64,000 nt of DNA from an uncultured Pseudomonadota bacterium (GCA_913061235.1 CAJXTB010000026.1:21997-85996), one strand, 5' to 3'. Shown: positions 33,523-42,672, counted from the first letter of the stretch. Made by a program: numbers and translations. Notes: generated by a model from the letters alone, not told the origin.

Positions 33523-35346
33523 ATGTCTGAACGCCCCCCAAAGAAGTTGGGCTGGTTCCGCCGTTCTCTAGGAGTCTTCCGCGCCACTCCGCGCGCGGTC
33601 GCCCTGGTGTGGTCGACCAGTCGCAGTCTGACCCTCGCCCTGTTCGCCCTCACCTTGGTCGCTGGACTGTTGCCAGGAGGCATTGCGTGGGTTGGAAAGC
33701 TCATCATCGACGCCGTTGTCGCAGCCATGGATTCCCCAGACCATGACCCGACCATCGCGCTGCAGTGGGTTGCTGTAGAAGCAGGGCTCATCGTGGTAAT
33801 GGCAGCGATTCAGCGTGGCTTAGACGTCGTCAATTCCCTGCTCCGCGCTCAGCTGGGCCACAACGTCAACGTCCTCATCCTGAACAAAGCACTCGACCTG
33901 TCGCTGTCGCACTTTGAAGACCCGACCTTCTACGACCGCATGACACAGGCCCGCAGAGAGGCATCCTCACGGCCTCTTTCACTGGTGCAGCGCTCCTTCG
34001 GCTTGGTCCAGAACGTCATTGCCTTATCGACCTACGCCGTCCTCCTGATTCGCCTGTCCCCATGGGCCGTAGGCGTGCTCGCACTCGCCGCCATTCCCGC
34101 GTTCATCGCGGAAGCTCAGTTCGCGGGTCAGGCATTCCGATTGTTCCGTTGGCGCACCCCCGAAAAACGAAAGCAAGCCTACCTAGAAGTCGTGGTTGCC
34201 CGAGAAGACTACGCCAAAGAGGTCAAGCTGCTTCGCATTGGGCCGCTGTTGGTTCAACGCTACCAAGACATCTACGAGTCGCTGTACGCCGAGGACCGCA
34301 ACCTGACGCTTCGTCGCGGCCTCTGGGGCTTTCTGCTCGGCCTTCTGTCGACGGCGGCCCTGTACGGCGCCTACGTCTGGATTGCGTTGCGGGCCATGGG
34401 GCGCCTCATCAGTCTTGGCGACATGACCATGTACTTGATGCTGTTCAAGCAAGGACAGAGCGCCTTTGCAGCCATCCTGCGTGCGGTCGGTGGCATGTAC
34501 GAAGACAACCTGTACCTGGCCAACCTCAACGCCTTCTTGGACGAGCCCGTGACCCGCAACGACGGAACACACCCAGAAGGCCCCACGCCCGGCGACGGCA
34601 TCCGCTTTGAAGACGTGTGGTTCTCGTACCCAGACAGCGACGAGCCCACGATTCGCGGTGTAGACCTCCACATTGCCCCAGGAACCAAGCTGGCTCTCGT
34701 CGGACACAACGGCAGCGGAAAGACCACGCTCATCAAGCTGCTGACCCGGCTGTACCGCCCCACCCAAGGCCGCATTCTACTAGACGGCCTCGACCTCAAC
34801 GACTGGCAAGAAGAGGCGCTGCGAAAGCGTGTCGGCGTCATCTTCCAGGACTTCGTGAAGTACCAGCTCACTGTGGGCGAGAACATTGGTGTGGGCGACG
34901 TTGAGCACATCGAAGACCAGGAGGCCCAGGCCAAGGCCGCTGAGCTCGGCATGGCCGCACCGTTCGTCGAGGACCTACCCTCGGGTCTCGATACGCAGCT
35001 CGGTCGCTGGTTCAAAGACGGTCGCGAGCTGTCCATCGGTCAGTGGCAGAAGGTGGCTCTGTCCCGCGCTTTCATGGCGCAAGACGCCGACATTCTAGTT
35101 CTTGATGAGCCCACAAGTGCCATGGATGCCGAGGCAGAAGCCGAGATCTTCGAGCGTGTGCGGGCCATGACCGACCAACAGCTCGCCATCCTCATCAGCC
35201 ACCGCTTCTCCACCGCGCGCATGGCCGACGACATTGTGGTGCTTGAGGCCGGTCGGGTACTCGAACACGGCAACCACGACACTCTCATGGCCGCCAAGGG
35301 TCGCTATGAACGCCTGTTTACCCTGCAAGCAGCCGGATACCGGTAG
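33523..35346 (+). CDS. ABC exporter, fused permease and ATPase
   Basis: 607 residues. The transmembrane domain occupies 1-340, with about six helices (38-62, 80-100, 160-185, 185-205, 265-290, 305-330) and the FEDPTFYDRM segment common in this family. The nucleotide-binding domain has Walker A GHNGSGKTT (about 392), Q-loop VIFQDF, signature LSIGQ (502), Walker B ILVLDEPTSAMD (522) and H-loop ISHRFS. All catalytic residues are present. It works as a homodimer or with a partner not seen here. Peptide or lipid export is typical; substrate unknown. No Shine-Dalgarno is evident. Confidence 0.93.
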   Translation: MSERPPKKLGWFRRSLGVFRATPRAVALVWSTSRSLTLALFALTLVAGLLPGGIAWVGKLIIDAVVAAMDSPDHDPTIALQWVAVEAGLIVVMAAIQRGLDVVNSLLRAQLGHNVNVLILNKALDLSLSHFEDPTFYDRMTQARREASSRPLSLVQRSFGLVQNVIALSTYAVLLIRLSPWAVGVLALAAIPAFIAEAQFAGQAFRLFRWRTPEKRKQAYLEVVVAREDYAKEVKLLRIGPLLVQRYQDIYESLYAEDRNLTLRRGLWGFLLGLLSTAALYGAYVWIALRAMGRLISLGDMTMYLMLFKQGQSAFAAILRAVGGMYEDNLYLANLNAFLDEPVTRNDGTHPEGPTPGDGIRFEDVWFSYPDSDEPTIRGVDLHIAPGTKLALVGHNGSGKTTLIKLLTRLYRPTQGRILLDGLDLNDWQEEALRKRVGVIFQDFVKYQLTVGENIGVGDVEHIEDQEAQAKAAELGMAAPFVEDLPSGLDTQLGRWFKDGRELSIGQWQKVALSRAFMAQDADILVLDEPTSAMDAEAEAEIFERVRAMTDQQLAILISHRFSTARMADDIVVLEAGRVLEHGNHDTLMAAKGRYERLFTLQAAGYR

Positions 35347-35408
35347 CGGTAGGACGACGACCGACAATGCGAACCGGTCCAAGTCCGCCGCGATAGGAGC
35401 GACGGACC

Positions 35409-35966
35409 ATGACCGACTCCCCGCAAGACCTACCCGAACGTCAGCCGCTTCCGCCGGCGGTGGACATTGGCACGCACGCCCAATTTGCTGCGATTGGACT
35501 GGTAGCGTCCGGCGTGACGTCCATGGTGATCTCAGGCTTCTCCCTGTGCATGGGGATAACGACCAGCGTGATGATGTTCAGTATGAACCTCACGTATGGC
35601 TTGCAATCCAGCGGCGACAGCATGTTTTTCATCATGACTGCCCTAGGATTGGCCTTCTCACTCAGCTTCCTATTTCCCCTCGCGACCGGCGCCGGTAGTG
35701 TCTACGGCGGGTTGATGCTGAACGCTGGAGGTTCGCCAACGCCCATACGCGTTGCCGCAATCGGCATGGTTGTCGGCCATGCGTTCTTGATTGTGGGCGC
35801 TATTCCTGGCCTCATTATTGGCGGATGCACATCTGCACTGCTGCTACTGTCGTCACCGTTCATCGCCATTCTAGCCGTTGGCTCTGCCGTGTTGACGTTC
35901 GTTGCCGTCCGCGACGGCGAGCTGCTGCAACACGACAACACAGCGGAACCGCTGGAGACTTCATGA
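35409..35966 (+). CDS. Four-helix membrane protein
   Basis: 185 residues; ggagcgac precedes the ATG. After a Pro-rich head come about four to five hydrophobic segments (27-50, 50-65, 76-105, 115-145, 145-167), a Gly/Ala/Met-rich middle (LMLNAGG) and an acidic tail. No recognised domain. It follows the ABC exporter by 62 bp and overlaps the next gene by 4 bp (ATGA), so the three may form one unit. Confidence 0.7.
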   Translation: MTDSPQDLPERQPLPPAVDIGTHAQFAAIGLVASGVTSMVISGFSLCMGITTSVMMFSMNLTYGLQSSGDSMFFIMTALGLAFSLSFLFPLATGAGSVYGGLMLNAGGSPTPIRVAAIGMVVGHAFLIVGAIPGLIIGGCTSALLLLSSPFIAILAVGSAVLTFVAVRDGELLQHDNTAEPLETS

Positions 35967-36883
35967 CCATACGACTGCTCGGCCTCTTGCTCTTCACAGC
36001 CTGCAAGTCTTCTCAAGTTCCCGTAGAACCTCCCCAAGAACCGGTGTTGGTAGAGCCCGTTCCCGTCGACGCGTGCGCCGCACTCGACGAGGCCGCCTGC
36101 TGGGACGACGCGTCATGCATTCTTGATGCGTCAGGGTGCCATTCGCCTGTGACGAGATGCGAAACTACCTTTGTGCAAGGTGGGACATCCGCCTGTCAGA
36201 GCGCACCGGGTTGCTCACTGATTCAAGAGCCGTGCTTTTGTCCACCCGGCGTGACGTGTGTGTGTGGCGGAGGTGCACCCCCTACCTGCGTGGCGGGTGT
36301 GTCCCTCACCCAGAGCCCCATCATCTGGGACGCCCAACGCGAGCAGCTGACCATCGTCTACCGCGCGGCGCATCAGCAACAAGGCCCCGAGTCCGCAGAC
36401 ATCCACCCCCAGGTCATCGTACTCCATTGGACCGCCGGAGAGAGTTTCAACGGCGCCTTTCAGACGTTCAACCCAGCCCGTCTAGGGGGTCGGGCAGAGC
36501 TCCAAGGCGCAGGGGCTCTCAACGTCAGCGCCCACTTCATTGTGGAACAAGACGGAACCATCCACCAGCTGCTGCCAGTGACCACCATGGCCCGTCACGT
36601 CATTGGCCTCAACCATGTGTCCATCGGGATTGAGAACGTCGGCGGGACGGACAACATGCCACTCACCGAAGCCCAAGTCACCGCGAATGTCTCGCTTATC
36701 TACTGGCTTAGCGACGAGCACGACATCACCCATGTCATTGGCCATCACGAGTACCAACAGCTCGAGGGCACGCCACTGTTCGACGAGACCGATGACACCT
36801 ACCGAACCACCAAGGTGGACCCGGGAGACGTGTTCATGCGCAACGTGCGCCGCCAAATCTCAGGCCTGCGGCTGGCGCCCTAG
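35963..36883 (+). CDS. PGRP/amidase_2-type N-acetylmuramoyl-L-alanine amidase lipoprotein
   Basis: 306 residues from the ATG overlapping the previous stop; lipobox LFTAC. Residues 15-110 are Pro-rich and then Cys-dense (14 cysteines, for example CFCPPGVTCVCGGG), a likely disulfide-knotted extracellular module. The amidase domain (125-300) shows VIVLHWTAG with the first Zn His, SAHFIVEQDGTIHQLLP, ARHVIGLNHVSIGIENVGG, HVIGHHEY and the second His/Asp in KVDPGDVF. It should cut the lactyl-Ala bond of peptidoglycan. A free-standing Cys-rich head on such an enzyme is unusual. Confidence 0.9.
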   Translation: MTIRLLGLLLFTACKSSQVPVEPPQEPVLVEPVPVDACAALDEAACWDDASCILDASGCHSPVTRCETTFVQGGTSACQSAPGCSLIQEPCFCPPGVTCVCGGGAPPTCVAGVSLTQSPIIWDAQREQLTIVYRAAHQQQGPESADIHPQVIVLHWTAGESFNGAFQTFNPARLGGRAELQGAGALNVSAHFIVEQDGTIHQLLPVTTMARHVIGLNHVSIGIENVGGTDNMPLTEAQVTANVSLIYWLSDEHDITHVIGHHEYQQLEGTPLFDETDDTYRTTKVDPGDVFMRNVRRQISGLRLAP

Positions 36884-37425
36884 GCTTTCGTGTTCCCAAT
36901 GAACTCGACAAAGCCGCGTACCTGACTGGTCAGTAGGTCGGCGGCGAGTCCAGGCTCGGGAGCGCCGTCTTCGCCAACAGTCTTGTGAACGGCAGGAAAG
37001 AACACGCGCTCACAGTATTGATGCGCATTCCGGTAGCCGAACACCTGTTGCAGCTGCTCGACGGGCCGTATGCCGCCCCAATAGCCAGCGGCGAGGCCGA
37101 TATAGCAGACCGGGCGACGCTCAAATGCCTGCGGGAATGGCAGCATATCGATGAACAGCTTGAGCGCACCGGGGTAGCTTCCGTTGTACTCGGGGGTCAC
37201 AACAACCAGGCCATCGGACGCCAGGACTTGGTCCACGAGAGGCTGGAGTGCTGCCGGCTTGTTGGCGTAGGCCGTTGGTGACAGCAAGTCTGCTGGCAGG
37301 TCGCGCAGGTCCAACAGTGAGGCATTGACCCCTTCTTGAGCCGCGTACAGCGAGGTGACATGGGCGGCAACCCGTAGTGTGGTGCTGCCTTCTCGGTTGG
37401 TACCCGAGATAATCGTGATGTTCAT
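36880..37425 (-). CDS. NADPH-dependent FMN reductase
   Basis: 181 residues from the ATG after ccaggagactc. Flavodoxin-like fold: ISGTNREGSTTLRVA phosphate loop, VVVTPEYNGSYPGALKLFID and VCYIGLAAGYWGG. Members reduce FMN, quinones or azo dyes with NADPH. It lies 90 bp downstream of the ChrR-type anti-sigma gene on the same strand and may belong to that stress operon. Inverted 8-bp arms (37447-37454 and 37508-37515) in the gap could attenuate or delimit transcription. Tail-to-tail 4-bp overlap with the amidase. Confidence 0.9.
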   Translation of the reverse strand: MNITIISGTNREGSTTLRVAAHVTSLYAAQEGVNASLLDLRDLPADLLSPTAYANKPAALQPLVDQVLASDGLVVVTPEYNGSYPGALKLFIDMLPFPQAFERRPVCYIGLAAGYWGGIRPVEQLQQVFGYRNAHQYCERVFFPAVHKTVGEDGAPEPGLAADLLTSQVRGFVEFIGNTKA

Positions 37426-37515
37426 GAGTCTCCTGGCGGCGAAGAACGCCCGTGACGACGGGTACTGTGTCCCAGGCCAAGCGACCACACCGTCAGACCG
37501 CTCAAGACACGGGCG

Positions 37516-38145
37516 CTAGGACTCGAAGAACCACGACAGCACCGTGCTCTTGATTCCGACGGGCGTGATGGGATGGTCTGCGACAACCAACGAAATACAC
37601 GGCGCACCCTTGTGGATTCTCTGGTGGTGTGGCTGCGAGCCGTCTGCCACAGCAATGTCGCCACGCTCGAAGGTGCCCGACTCGTCGTCGTAGCCGCCAG
37701 ACAGGACCAAGGTGCGCTCTAAGCCCGGGTGGTTGTGCGTGGGGACGGTCATCCCTGCCGCCAAATGAATGACGCGAACGGGCATCTCACTCTGCGAAAA
37801 ACCAAGCGAAATCTTCTTTACGCCAGGTGCCACATAGGTCCACTCAAGGTCGCCATCACCCAGATAGCGCTCTAACGGTGCCGGAAAGCCATGCCGGGAC
37901 GGACGCGGCGCCTGCGGTTGCTCTTGGGCCGGTAGATTGGCCAGAAGCGCGTCTAGGCCAGACACGTTCTGCTCGGGCATCTGCGACAAATACTGCCCCG
38001 CCACATCTTGCAGATCTGCCAGTCGGTCTCGGCACTGTGGACAGTACGACGCATGACTGGCTGTCAGTAAGTCGACGCCTTCGGACTGGGTTCCCGCGAT
38101 GTGTGCCAAGAGCCATTCGTCGGGCGGATGGTGAGATGGAATCAT
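37516..38145 (-). CDS. chrR: ChrR-family cupin anti-sigma factor
   Basis: 209 residues. The zinc anti-sigma domain has H6, H31, C35, C38 (HASYCPQC), the same numbering as Rhodobacter ChrR. The C-terminal cupin carries THNHPGLERTLVLSGGY with its His/His/Glu metal ligands (H137, H139, E143) and a later His pair (PHHQRI), the domain needed to sense singlet oxygen. It overlaps the sigma gene by 4 bp. The pair should release the sigma factor under singlet oxygen or organic peroxide stress. Confidence 0.93.
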   Translation of the reverse strand: MIPSHHPPDEWLLAHIAGTQSEGVDLLTASHASYCPQCRDRLADLQDVAGQYLSQMPEQNVSGLDALLANLPAQEQPQAPRPSRHGFPAPLERYLGDGDLEWTYVAPGVKKISLGFSQSEMPVRVIHLAAGMTVPTHNHPGLERTLVLSGGYDDESGTFERGDIAVADGSQPHHQRIHKGAPCISLVVADHPITPVGIKSTVLSWFFES

Positions 38146-38684
38146 GTCTGGCCCTCTAACGCTGCCCGCAGGTGAACCATCGCAAGGCGCACGCGGCTCT
38201 TTACAGTGCCCAACGGAGTGTCCGTCGCTGTGGCAATCTCTGCGAGTGTGCGCCCCTCAAAGTACGCATGTTGCAAGGCAAACGCCTGCGCCTCCGGCAG
38301 CGTCGTCACCGCGTGACGTACGCGTTCCGCGCGCTGATGCAGCTGCGCAGTCTCGTCGGGCTGGGGCCCCTCGTCCACCAACATCGGATCGGTAGGCTCC
38401 ACCTGGGGCCGCTTGCGACGGAAGTGGTCAATACGGGCATTGCGGGCAATTCCGTAGATCCAGCCCATGGCCGTACCGCGGCTACGGTCAAACAATGGCG
38501 CTCGCTTCCACACGCGGAGCATGACCTCTTGGGTCAGCTCGTCTGACAGCGTGACGTCGCCGCGAGTTGCACGCATCAAGAAGCTCTTAATCTTGGGAGC
38601 GACGTGCGCGTACAGCTGTGCAAATGCAGCTCTATCAGCATTCGCGGCTACAGCCTTCAGGAGCACGTCGGGATCAGCGGACAA
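38142..38684 (-). CDS. RpoE-like ECF sigma factor controlled by ChrR
   Basis: 180 residues from a TTG with GAGG 5 nt upstream, where related proteins begin; ATG at 38729 in the same frame would add 15 residues but has no ribosome site. Region 2: DRAAFAQLYAHVAPKIKSFLMR, LTQEVMLRVWKR, GTAMGWIYGIARNARIDHFRR. Region 4: LPEAQAFALQHAYFEGRTLAEIATATDTPLGTVKSRVRLAMVHLR. The match to the ChrR-controlled ECF11 group is close. The upstream TGATCC/CGTA pair indicates autoregulation. Confidence 0.92.
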   Translation of the reverse strand: MSADPDVLLKAVAANADRAAFAQLYAHVAPKIKSFLMRATRGDVTLSDELTQEVMLRVWKRAPLFDRSRGTAMGWIYGIARNARIDHFRRKRPQVEPTDPMLVDEGPQPDETAQLHQRAERVRHAVTTLPEAQAFALQHAYFEGRTLAEIATATDTPLGTVKSRVRLAMVHLRAALEGQT

Positions 38685-38760
38685 CCACACCTCTAGATGA
38701 CCGATAGTGATTCGCTGACTCGATACCATGACAGACCGCAGTTTGGGGGTTCACCCTCTC

Positions 38761-38786
38761 TACGGACTACACGGGAGCCTGGATCA
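38761..38786 (-). promoter_or_regulatory. RpoE/ChrR-type autoregulatory promoter
   Basis: On the minus strand TGATCC (38786-38781) is followed after 16 nt by CGTA (38764-38761). TGATCC is the -35 of promoters used by Rhodobacter RpoE, and CGTA is expected in the -10 region. It lies 77 nt before the TTG and 32 nt before the ATG of the sigma gene, overlapping the stop of the beta-propeller gene. Confidence 0.65.
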
Positions 38787-39909
38787 CTCGCCGACGCCTT
38801 CTCAGTCCAAGGATGCCCATTCCCAACAGGCCGAGCCCCCCCATTGGCATCGGAACACTGGAGCAACTCTTCGGTTCGGGCTCATCATCATCTGTGTCCG
38901 GCCGGCCGGGGCTGTCGAGACCGAGCAAGATGGCCTGCGTTCCTTCCCAACGGTCCACACACTCGGTGGCAGCAATACTGTCCGCCGGGCAGTCTCGCGG
39001 GCCGACCACCTCATCGAACTCGAACCAGGCAACAAGGCCGTCTCCACTGTCGACCATGGCAGGCGGCAGTCCCTGGCTAAACTCAGTGCCGACGTACTGG
39101 GCGCCGGCGTGGGTCGCCAAAGTGGTCAGCACCGGGCCTGCGGGCTCCGACCAAGTCTGTCCGTCATCTGTAGAGCTGACGACGCCCATGGCGAACAACG
39201 AGGCAGACAAACCATCGGTGGTGGTGACGCCGTTGATGGCGGTCTCCACAGTCACCAGAACAGAGGCGACACCAGAGTCATCAATGCGCACCAGCTGGTC
39301 GGTACCCGCGTAGGGAACGGACATATAAGCCCGGTCCTGTGCGTCCACAGCATGAACCAACAGGAAGCTCGATGGTGTGTCGACCAAGACCGTTGTCCAG
39401 CCGGTGTCGGGGTGGCCGGTGTACACCTCGGCACCGCCCTCAACGAAGGCAAAGACCCAAAGAGTGTCGCCGGACTCACTCGCAATCACGCCTCGCAGCC
39501 CACCGTCCCACGGGCCTTCCGTCGCCAACCATTGGTCAGCGTCTGTGCTGTACCAAAGGGTATCCGAGGTCGTGGCCCAGTAGTCGTCCCCCCGGATGGA
39601 GACTCCAGAGACATACTGGTCATCTGGACCATTGCCCTGAGCGAATGTACAGCCATCGTCCGACCAGAACAGCCCTCGGTCGGTCCCGAGAACCACGCGG
39701 TCTCCCGACATCTCGGCGGCGAGTACTACCCCCCCGCCGTAGGCGGCGTCGCACACCCAATCCCAGGCATCATCCGTCTGAGTAAACAACCCCTCAGTAG
39801 ACACGGCACGCGCTTCCGGCGACTCCGGAAGCACATGGTAGACCTCGGGTCCTCCGTGAGCGAATGCCGGAGAGGCAACGAGGGCCCAGCCTAGCAGAAG
39901 GCTACGCAC
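38767..39909 (-). CDS. Exported beta-propeller protein with MYXO-CTERM-like sorting tail
   Basis: 380 residues with signal peptide ending AFA-HGG. The body is a sortilin/BNR-type propeller: recurring FWSDDGCTF, LWYSTDADQW, SSTDDGQTWSEP units. The C-terminus has a Cys followed by a hydrophobic stretch and Arg cluster (KSCSSVPMPMGGLGLLG, then LGLRRRRRV), the layout of MYXO-CTERM signals that are cleaved and retained at the surface. The gene is 3 bp after the NHL lipoprotein, so the two propellers are co-expressed. Ligand unknown. Confidence 0.82.
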   Translation of the reverse strand: MRSLLLGWALVASPAFAHGGPEVYHVLPESPEARAVSTEGLFTQTDDAWDWVCDAAYGGGVVLAAEMSGDRVVLGTDRGLFWSDDGCTFAQGNGPDDQYVSGVSIRGDDYWATTSDTLWYSTDADQWLATEGPWDGGLRGVIASESGDTLWVFAFVEGGAEVYTGHPDTGWTTVLVDTPSSFLLVHAVDAQDRAYMSVPYAGTDQLVRIDDSGVASVLVTVETAINGVTTTDGLSASLFAMGVVSSTDDGQTWSEPAGPVLTTLATHAGAQYVGTEFSQGLPPAMVDSGDGLVAWFEFDEVVGPRDCPADSIAATECVDRWEGTQAILLGLDSPGRPDTDDDEPEPKSCSSVPMPMGGLGLLGMGILGLRRRRRVIQAPV

Positions 39910-39912
39910 AGC

Positions 39913-41025
39913 CTACTGAGCCGAGATGCGGATGAGCTCGTTGGCGACCATATCGACCACCACGATGTTGCCGTCGGCGTCCAAGGTCATGCCGCCGAGG
40001 TGACCAGGCTCCATGTCCAACTGCACCCAGTCCAGAAGCTCGCCTTCGAGGTTGAAGGCAAAGATTCGCGACGTATCATGGTCGCTAACGAAGACGGTGT
40101 CTCCCTGTAGGTGCAGACCCGATGGCTGAACCATCTCAACTTCGGAGACGTCCGTCAGCTCGCGACCGCGGTCGTTCAGAGCAGACACCAGAGCACCGCC
40201 GTCAGCGAGGGTAAAGATGGTCGCACCGTCCATCTCATACATCTCGTCAAGGCCGTCATAGTTGGGTCCAATCCGACCGCCGCGCTCGCCCGTTGCAATA
40301 TCTAGCACTGCAACGCGCGCATTCGCGGTGTCTGCGACGTAGAGCAGGCCGGACTCATGGTCCAGCTGCATGTGACTCGGAATGCCTTCAATGCGCGACA
40401 CTTCACCTTCGGCGTAGCGCACAATCTGACCATCACTGTGGTCAGCGCCACCGTAGCCATGGTCGCCGTTGAAGGCGTAGCGAGTCAGGCTTGCGTTGTA
40501 GCCATCAAAGACCCAGTAGGTGTTGTCCTCTTCCCAAGCGATACCGCCGCCGAGTGGCGAGTTGTGCAGCATGTCCAGATGCCCACCGTGGCCGCCGTCG
40601 TAGTCTGCGCTGTCGTCCCACAGGACTGGGCCCATGAAGTCCGCCGGAGTGGCGTTGCCTTGGGTCAGATCATCCGTGTCGTGGATGGTGGCGAAGTTGC
40701 CGAAGTCACTGAACGCAAGCGCCATGGGTGCCACCAAGAAATGGTTGGCGCCGCCGCTCGTTGGGGTGTCAATGTTGGCGTAGTCGTCGCCAGACAAGAT
40801 GGTGATGGAGTTGTCGTTGTAGTTGGTGACCCACAGCTGCGACAGGTCGAGCGGATTGAGAGAGACGTCAGATGGCGCGTCCAGGCCATCAGCGGAGGTA
40901 GCGAGTACCTCAACGGTCATCTCTTCCAGTCCATGACTTCCATCGCCCAGAACAGCAATTCCCTCGGTCTTAGAGGTGCAGGCAGCGAGCATCAAGGGCA
41001 CGGCGAGAAGGGCAAAGCGACGCAT
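39913..41025 (-). CDS. NHL-repeat beta-propeller lipoprotein
   Basis: 370 residues from the ATG after ggagaattttcg; lipobox LAAC. NHL/SMP-30-like blades recur: APSDVSLNPLDLSQLWVTNYND, GLLYVADTANARVAVLDI, QPSGLHLQGDTVFVSDHDTSRIFAFN, GGMTLDADGNIVVVDMVANEL. The middle is His/Asp/Gly-rich (DYDGGHGGHLDMLHNSPLGGG), a possible metal site. Exposed on a membrane surface; binding partner unknown. Upstream, a 142-bp gap has an imperfect ggtgcac...gtacacc dyad. Confidence 0.85.
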   Translation of the reverse strand: MRRFALLAVPLMLAACTSKTEGIAVLGDGSHGLEEMTVEVLATSADGLDAPSDVSLNPLDLSQLWVTNYNDNSITILSGDDYANIDTPTSGGANHFLVAPMALAFSDFGNFATIHDTDDLTQGNATPADFMGPVLWDDSADYDGGHGGHLDMLHNSPLGGGIAWEEDNTYWVFDGYNASLTRYAFNGDHGYGGADHSDGQIVRYAEGEVSRIEGIPSHMQLDHESGLLYVADTANARVAVLDIATGERGGRIGPNYDGLDEMYEMDGATIFTLADGGALVSALNDRGRELTDVSEVEMVQPSGLHLQGDTVFVSDHDTSRIFAFNLEGELLDWVQLDMEPGHLGGMTLDADGNIVVVDMVANELIRISAQ

Positions 41026-41167
41026 CGAAAATTCTCCAAATTGTTGGATTGGTGCACTAGGTACACCATTCATTGCCTTTGGTTAACGGTTTCACGCCGC
41101 TTTCATGTCACTATGCGTTTTCCATGCTTGGTTCGGTCGCAATCAGCCACCATGCAACGCCAACTCT

Positions 41168-41491
41168 CTAGGAAAGCCACCAAAGCACGCCACCAGCGAT
41201 GATCCCGCCCAGCACGAGCACAAGAGCAATCACTCGACCCCATGCGACCTGAACATCAGCCAGCGCCAAGGGCCCCTTGTCGAAGGCTACAAACGACAGA
41301 CCGGTGCCCGGAACCTCCGCTCCGCATGTGCAGGTGCCCCGGTCGTATACAGCCGAACAGTCACAGGTCACAACGCCTTCGTTGAGCGCGAAGTGGTCCG
41401 ACTTGCCGCAGGCGTTGCAGGTGAACCACACGTTCGGATCCGAACAAGTGGCGCAGTGGACGTGAATGAAGCCAGTGTTTGTAGTGGTCAT
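41168..41491 (-). CDS. Tail-anchored zinc-ribbon-like protein
   Basis: 107 residues, taking the second Met (MTTTNTGF). Four Cys pairs are visible: HCATCSD, TCNACGKSDHF, CDCSAVYDRGTCTCG, suggesting two zinc ribbons in residues 12-65. The C-terminus is one hydrophobic helix (VIALVLVLGGIIAGGVLWWL) that would anchor the ribbons facing the cytoplasm. No named family recognised. The ribosome site is weak. Confidence 0.65.
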   Translation of the reverse strand: MTTTNTGFIHVHCATCSDPNVWFTCNACGKSDHFALNEGVVTCDCSAVYDRGTCTCGAEVPGTGLSFVAFDKGPLALADVQVAWGRVIALVLVLGGIIAGGVLWWLS

Positions 41492-41559
41492 GGGCGCCCG
41501 TCTAACGGACAACGCTCGCCCACGGAAGGCTCGCTAGCAAAGTCCCGACTGCGCCCCCG

Positions 41560-42621
41560 CTAGCAACACGCTGCGAGGTCAGTCGCGACTTGGTACTCGG
41601 TGTGAGCAATCGTCGGGTCACACGGGAACTCACCGTAGTGAGTCGTGGTGTCCCCGATAATGTCGAAGTGAGCGGCGAAGCGCGTCCCAGAGAGCATCAG
41701 TGCGGTGTTGCTACACACCCGTTCCGGCCGACCCGCTTCAAACAGATGATGGTCGTCTAGGCGAAACAGGGGACCGACTTCGGGAATCGTTCCTTTGTAG
41801 ACAGCGACCTGGCCGTAGTCCTCGCACCGTGCTTCAAGACCGTCGAGCTTGAGCAGGCGAACGGTGTCAGACGTGAACCGGGCTGCACCGACCTTCTTCT
41901 GAATCTCGGCATTGCGGATGGCAATGGGTGTCGTGCTCATTCGGCGCGGGTCCAAGAAGCCCACCTTCTTGGCCAGCTGTGCAAAGTCGAAGTCGGTCAT
42001 GGCGCCGCCGAGGCACTCACTGTGCAAGAGCGGGTCAAAGGCGATGTCCTTCGGAAGGCGTCGGTCGCAGTACACGTCCGACAGGTAGAACTCGCCGCCA
42101 GGACGTAGAACTCGGAACACTTCGGCCAAGACCAAGTCTTTGCGCGGGGACAGGTTCACCACACAGTTGCTGACCACCAGGTCCACGCTGTTGTCGGGCA
42201 GCATGGCTAATTCTTCGATGTATCCCTGATGAAAGTCCACATTGCTCTTTGCGAATCCAAAGCGCTCGCGGTGCCATTCAGCGGTCTTGCGCGGCACCTC
42301 CAGCTGGGACTCGGTCATGTCGACACCATGAACAAAGCCGGTCTCTCCGACCAGCTGAGCAAGCACGTAGACGTCGCGTCCGGTGCCGCAGCCCAAGTCC
42401 GCGATGGTCAGTCCAGCCAGGGCCTCAGGAATGGGAAAGCCACACCCATAAAACCGCGACTGAACATCCACATGCACATGTTCGAGCGCGCGCAGGATGT
42501 AGTCAGGCGGTGGTCCGCTGACGCAGCACGCATCCGTCTGCAGGTCATCGCTGCTCTTCAGAGTGTCCCCGTAGTACTCGCGGACCCACTCTCGTAGCGT
42601 ATTGGGTGAGGTATCGACCAT
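41560..42621 (-). CDS. arsM: Arsenite S-adenosylmethionine methyltransferase
   Basis: 353 residues. The four cysteines of ArsM are in place: C32/C33 (DACCVSG), C60 (SRFYGCGFPIPE), C153 (VVSNCVVNLSP) and C203 (HSECLGGAM). SAM motif ADLGCGTGRDVYVLAQL. It methylates As(III) to volatile or less toxic species. A C-terminal domain (about 280-353) ends DLAACC, an extra vicinal Cys pair. It follows a TetR regulator by 51 bp. Confidence 0.93.
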   Translation of the reverse strand: MVDTSPNTLREWVREYYGDTLKSSDDLQTDACCVSGPPPDYILRALEHVHVDVQSRFYGCGFPIPEALAGLTIADLGCGTGRDVYVLAQLVGETGFVHGVDMTESQLEVPRKTAEWHRERFGFAKSNVDFHQGYIEELAMLPDNSVDLVVSNCVVNLSPRKDLVLAEVFRVLRPGGEFYLSDVYCDRRLPKDIAFDPLLHSECLGGAMTDFDFAQLAKKVGFLDPRRMSTTPIAIRNAEIQKKVGAARFTSDTVRLLKLDGLEARCEDYGQVAVYKGTIPEVGPLFRLDDHHLFEAGRPERVCSNTALMLSGTRFAAHFDIIGDTTTHYGEFPCDPTIAHTEYQVATDLAACC

Positions 42622-42672
42622 CTGTTCGCTCCCGGCATTGCAACAACAACTACGTCACCACAACGCCGGTGG

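Noticed and set aside
38728..39894. 388-codon plus-strand frame
   Set aside because: Antisense to the beta-propeller/MYXO-CTERM gene, which has a signal peptide and repeats.
40357..41202. 281-codon plus-strand frame
   Set aside because: Antisense to the NHL-repeat lipoprotein; Val/Ala-rich shadow composition.
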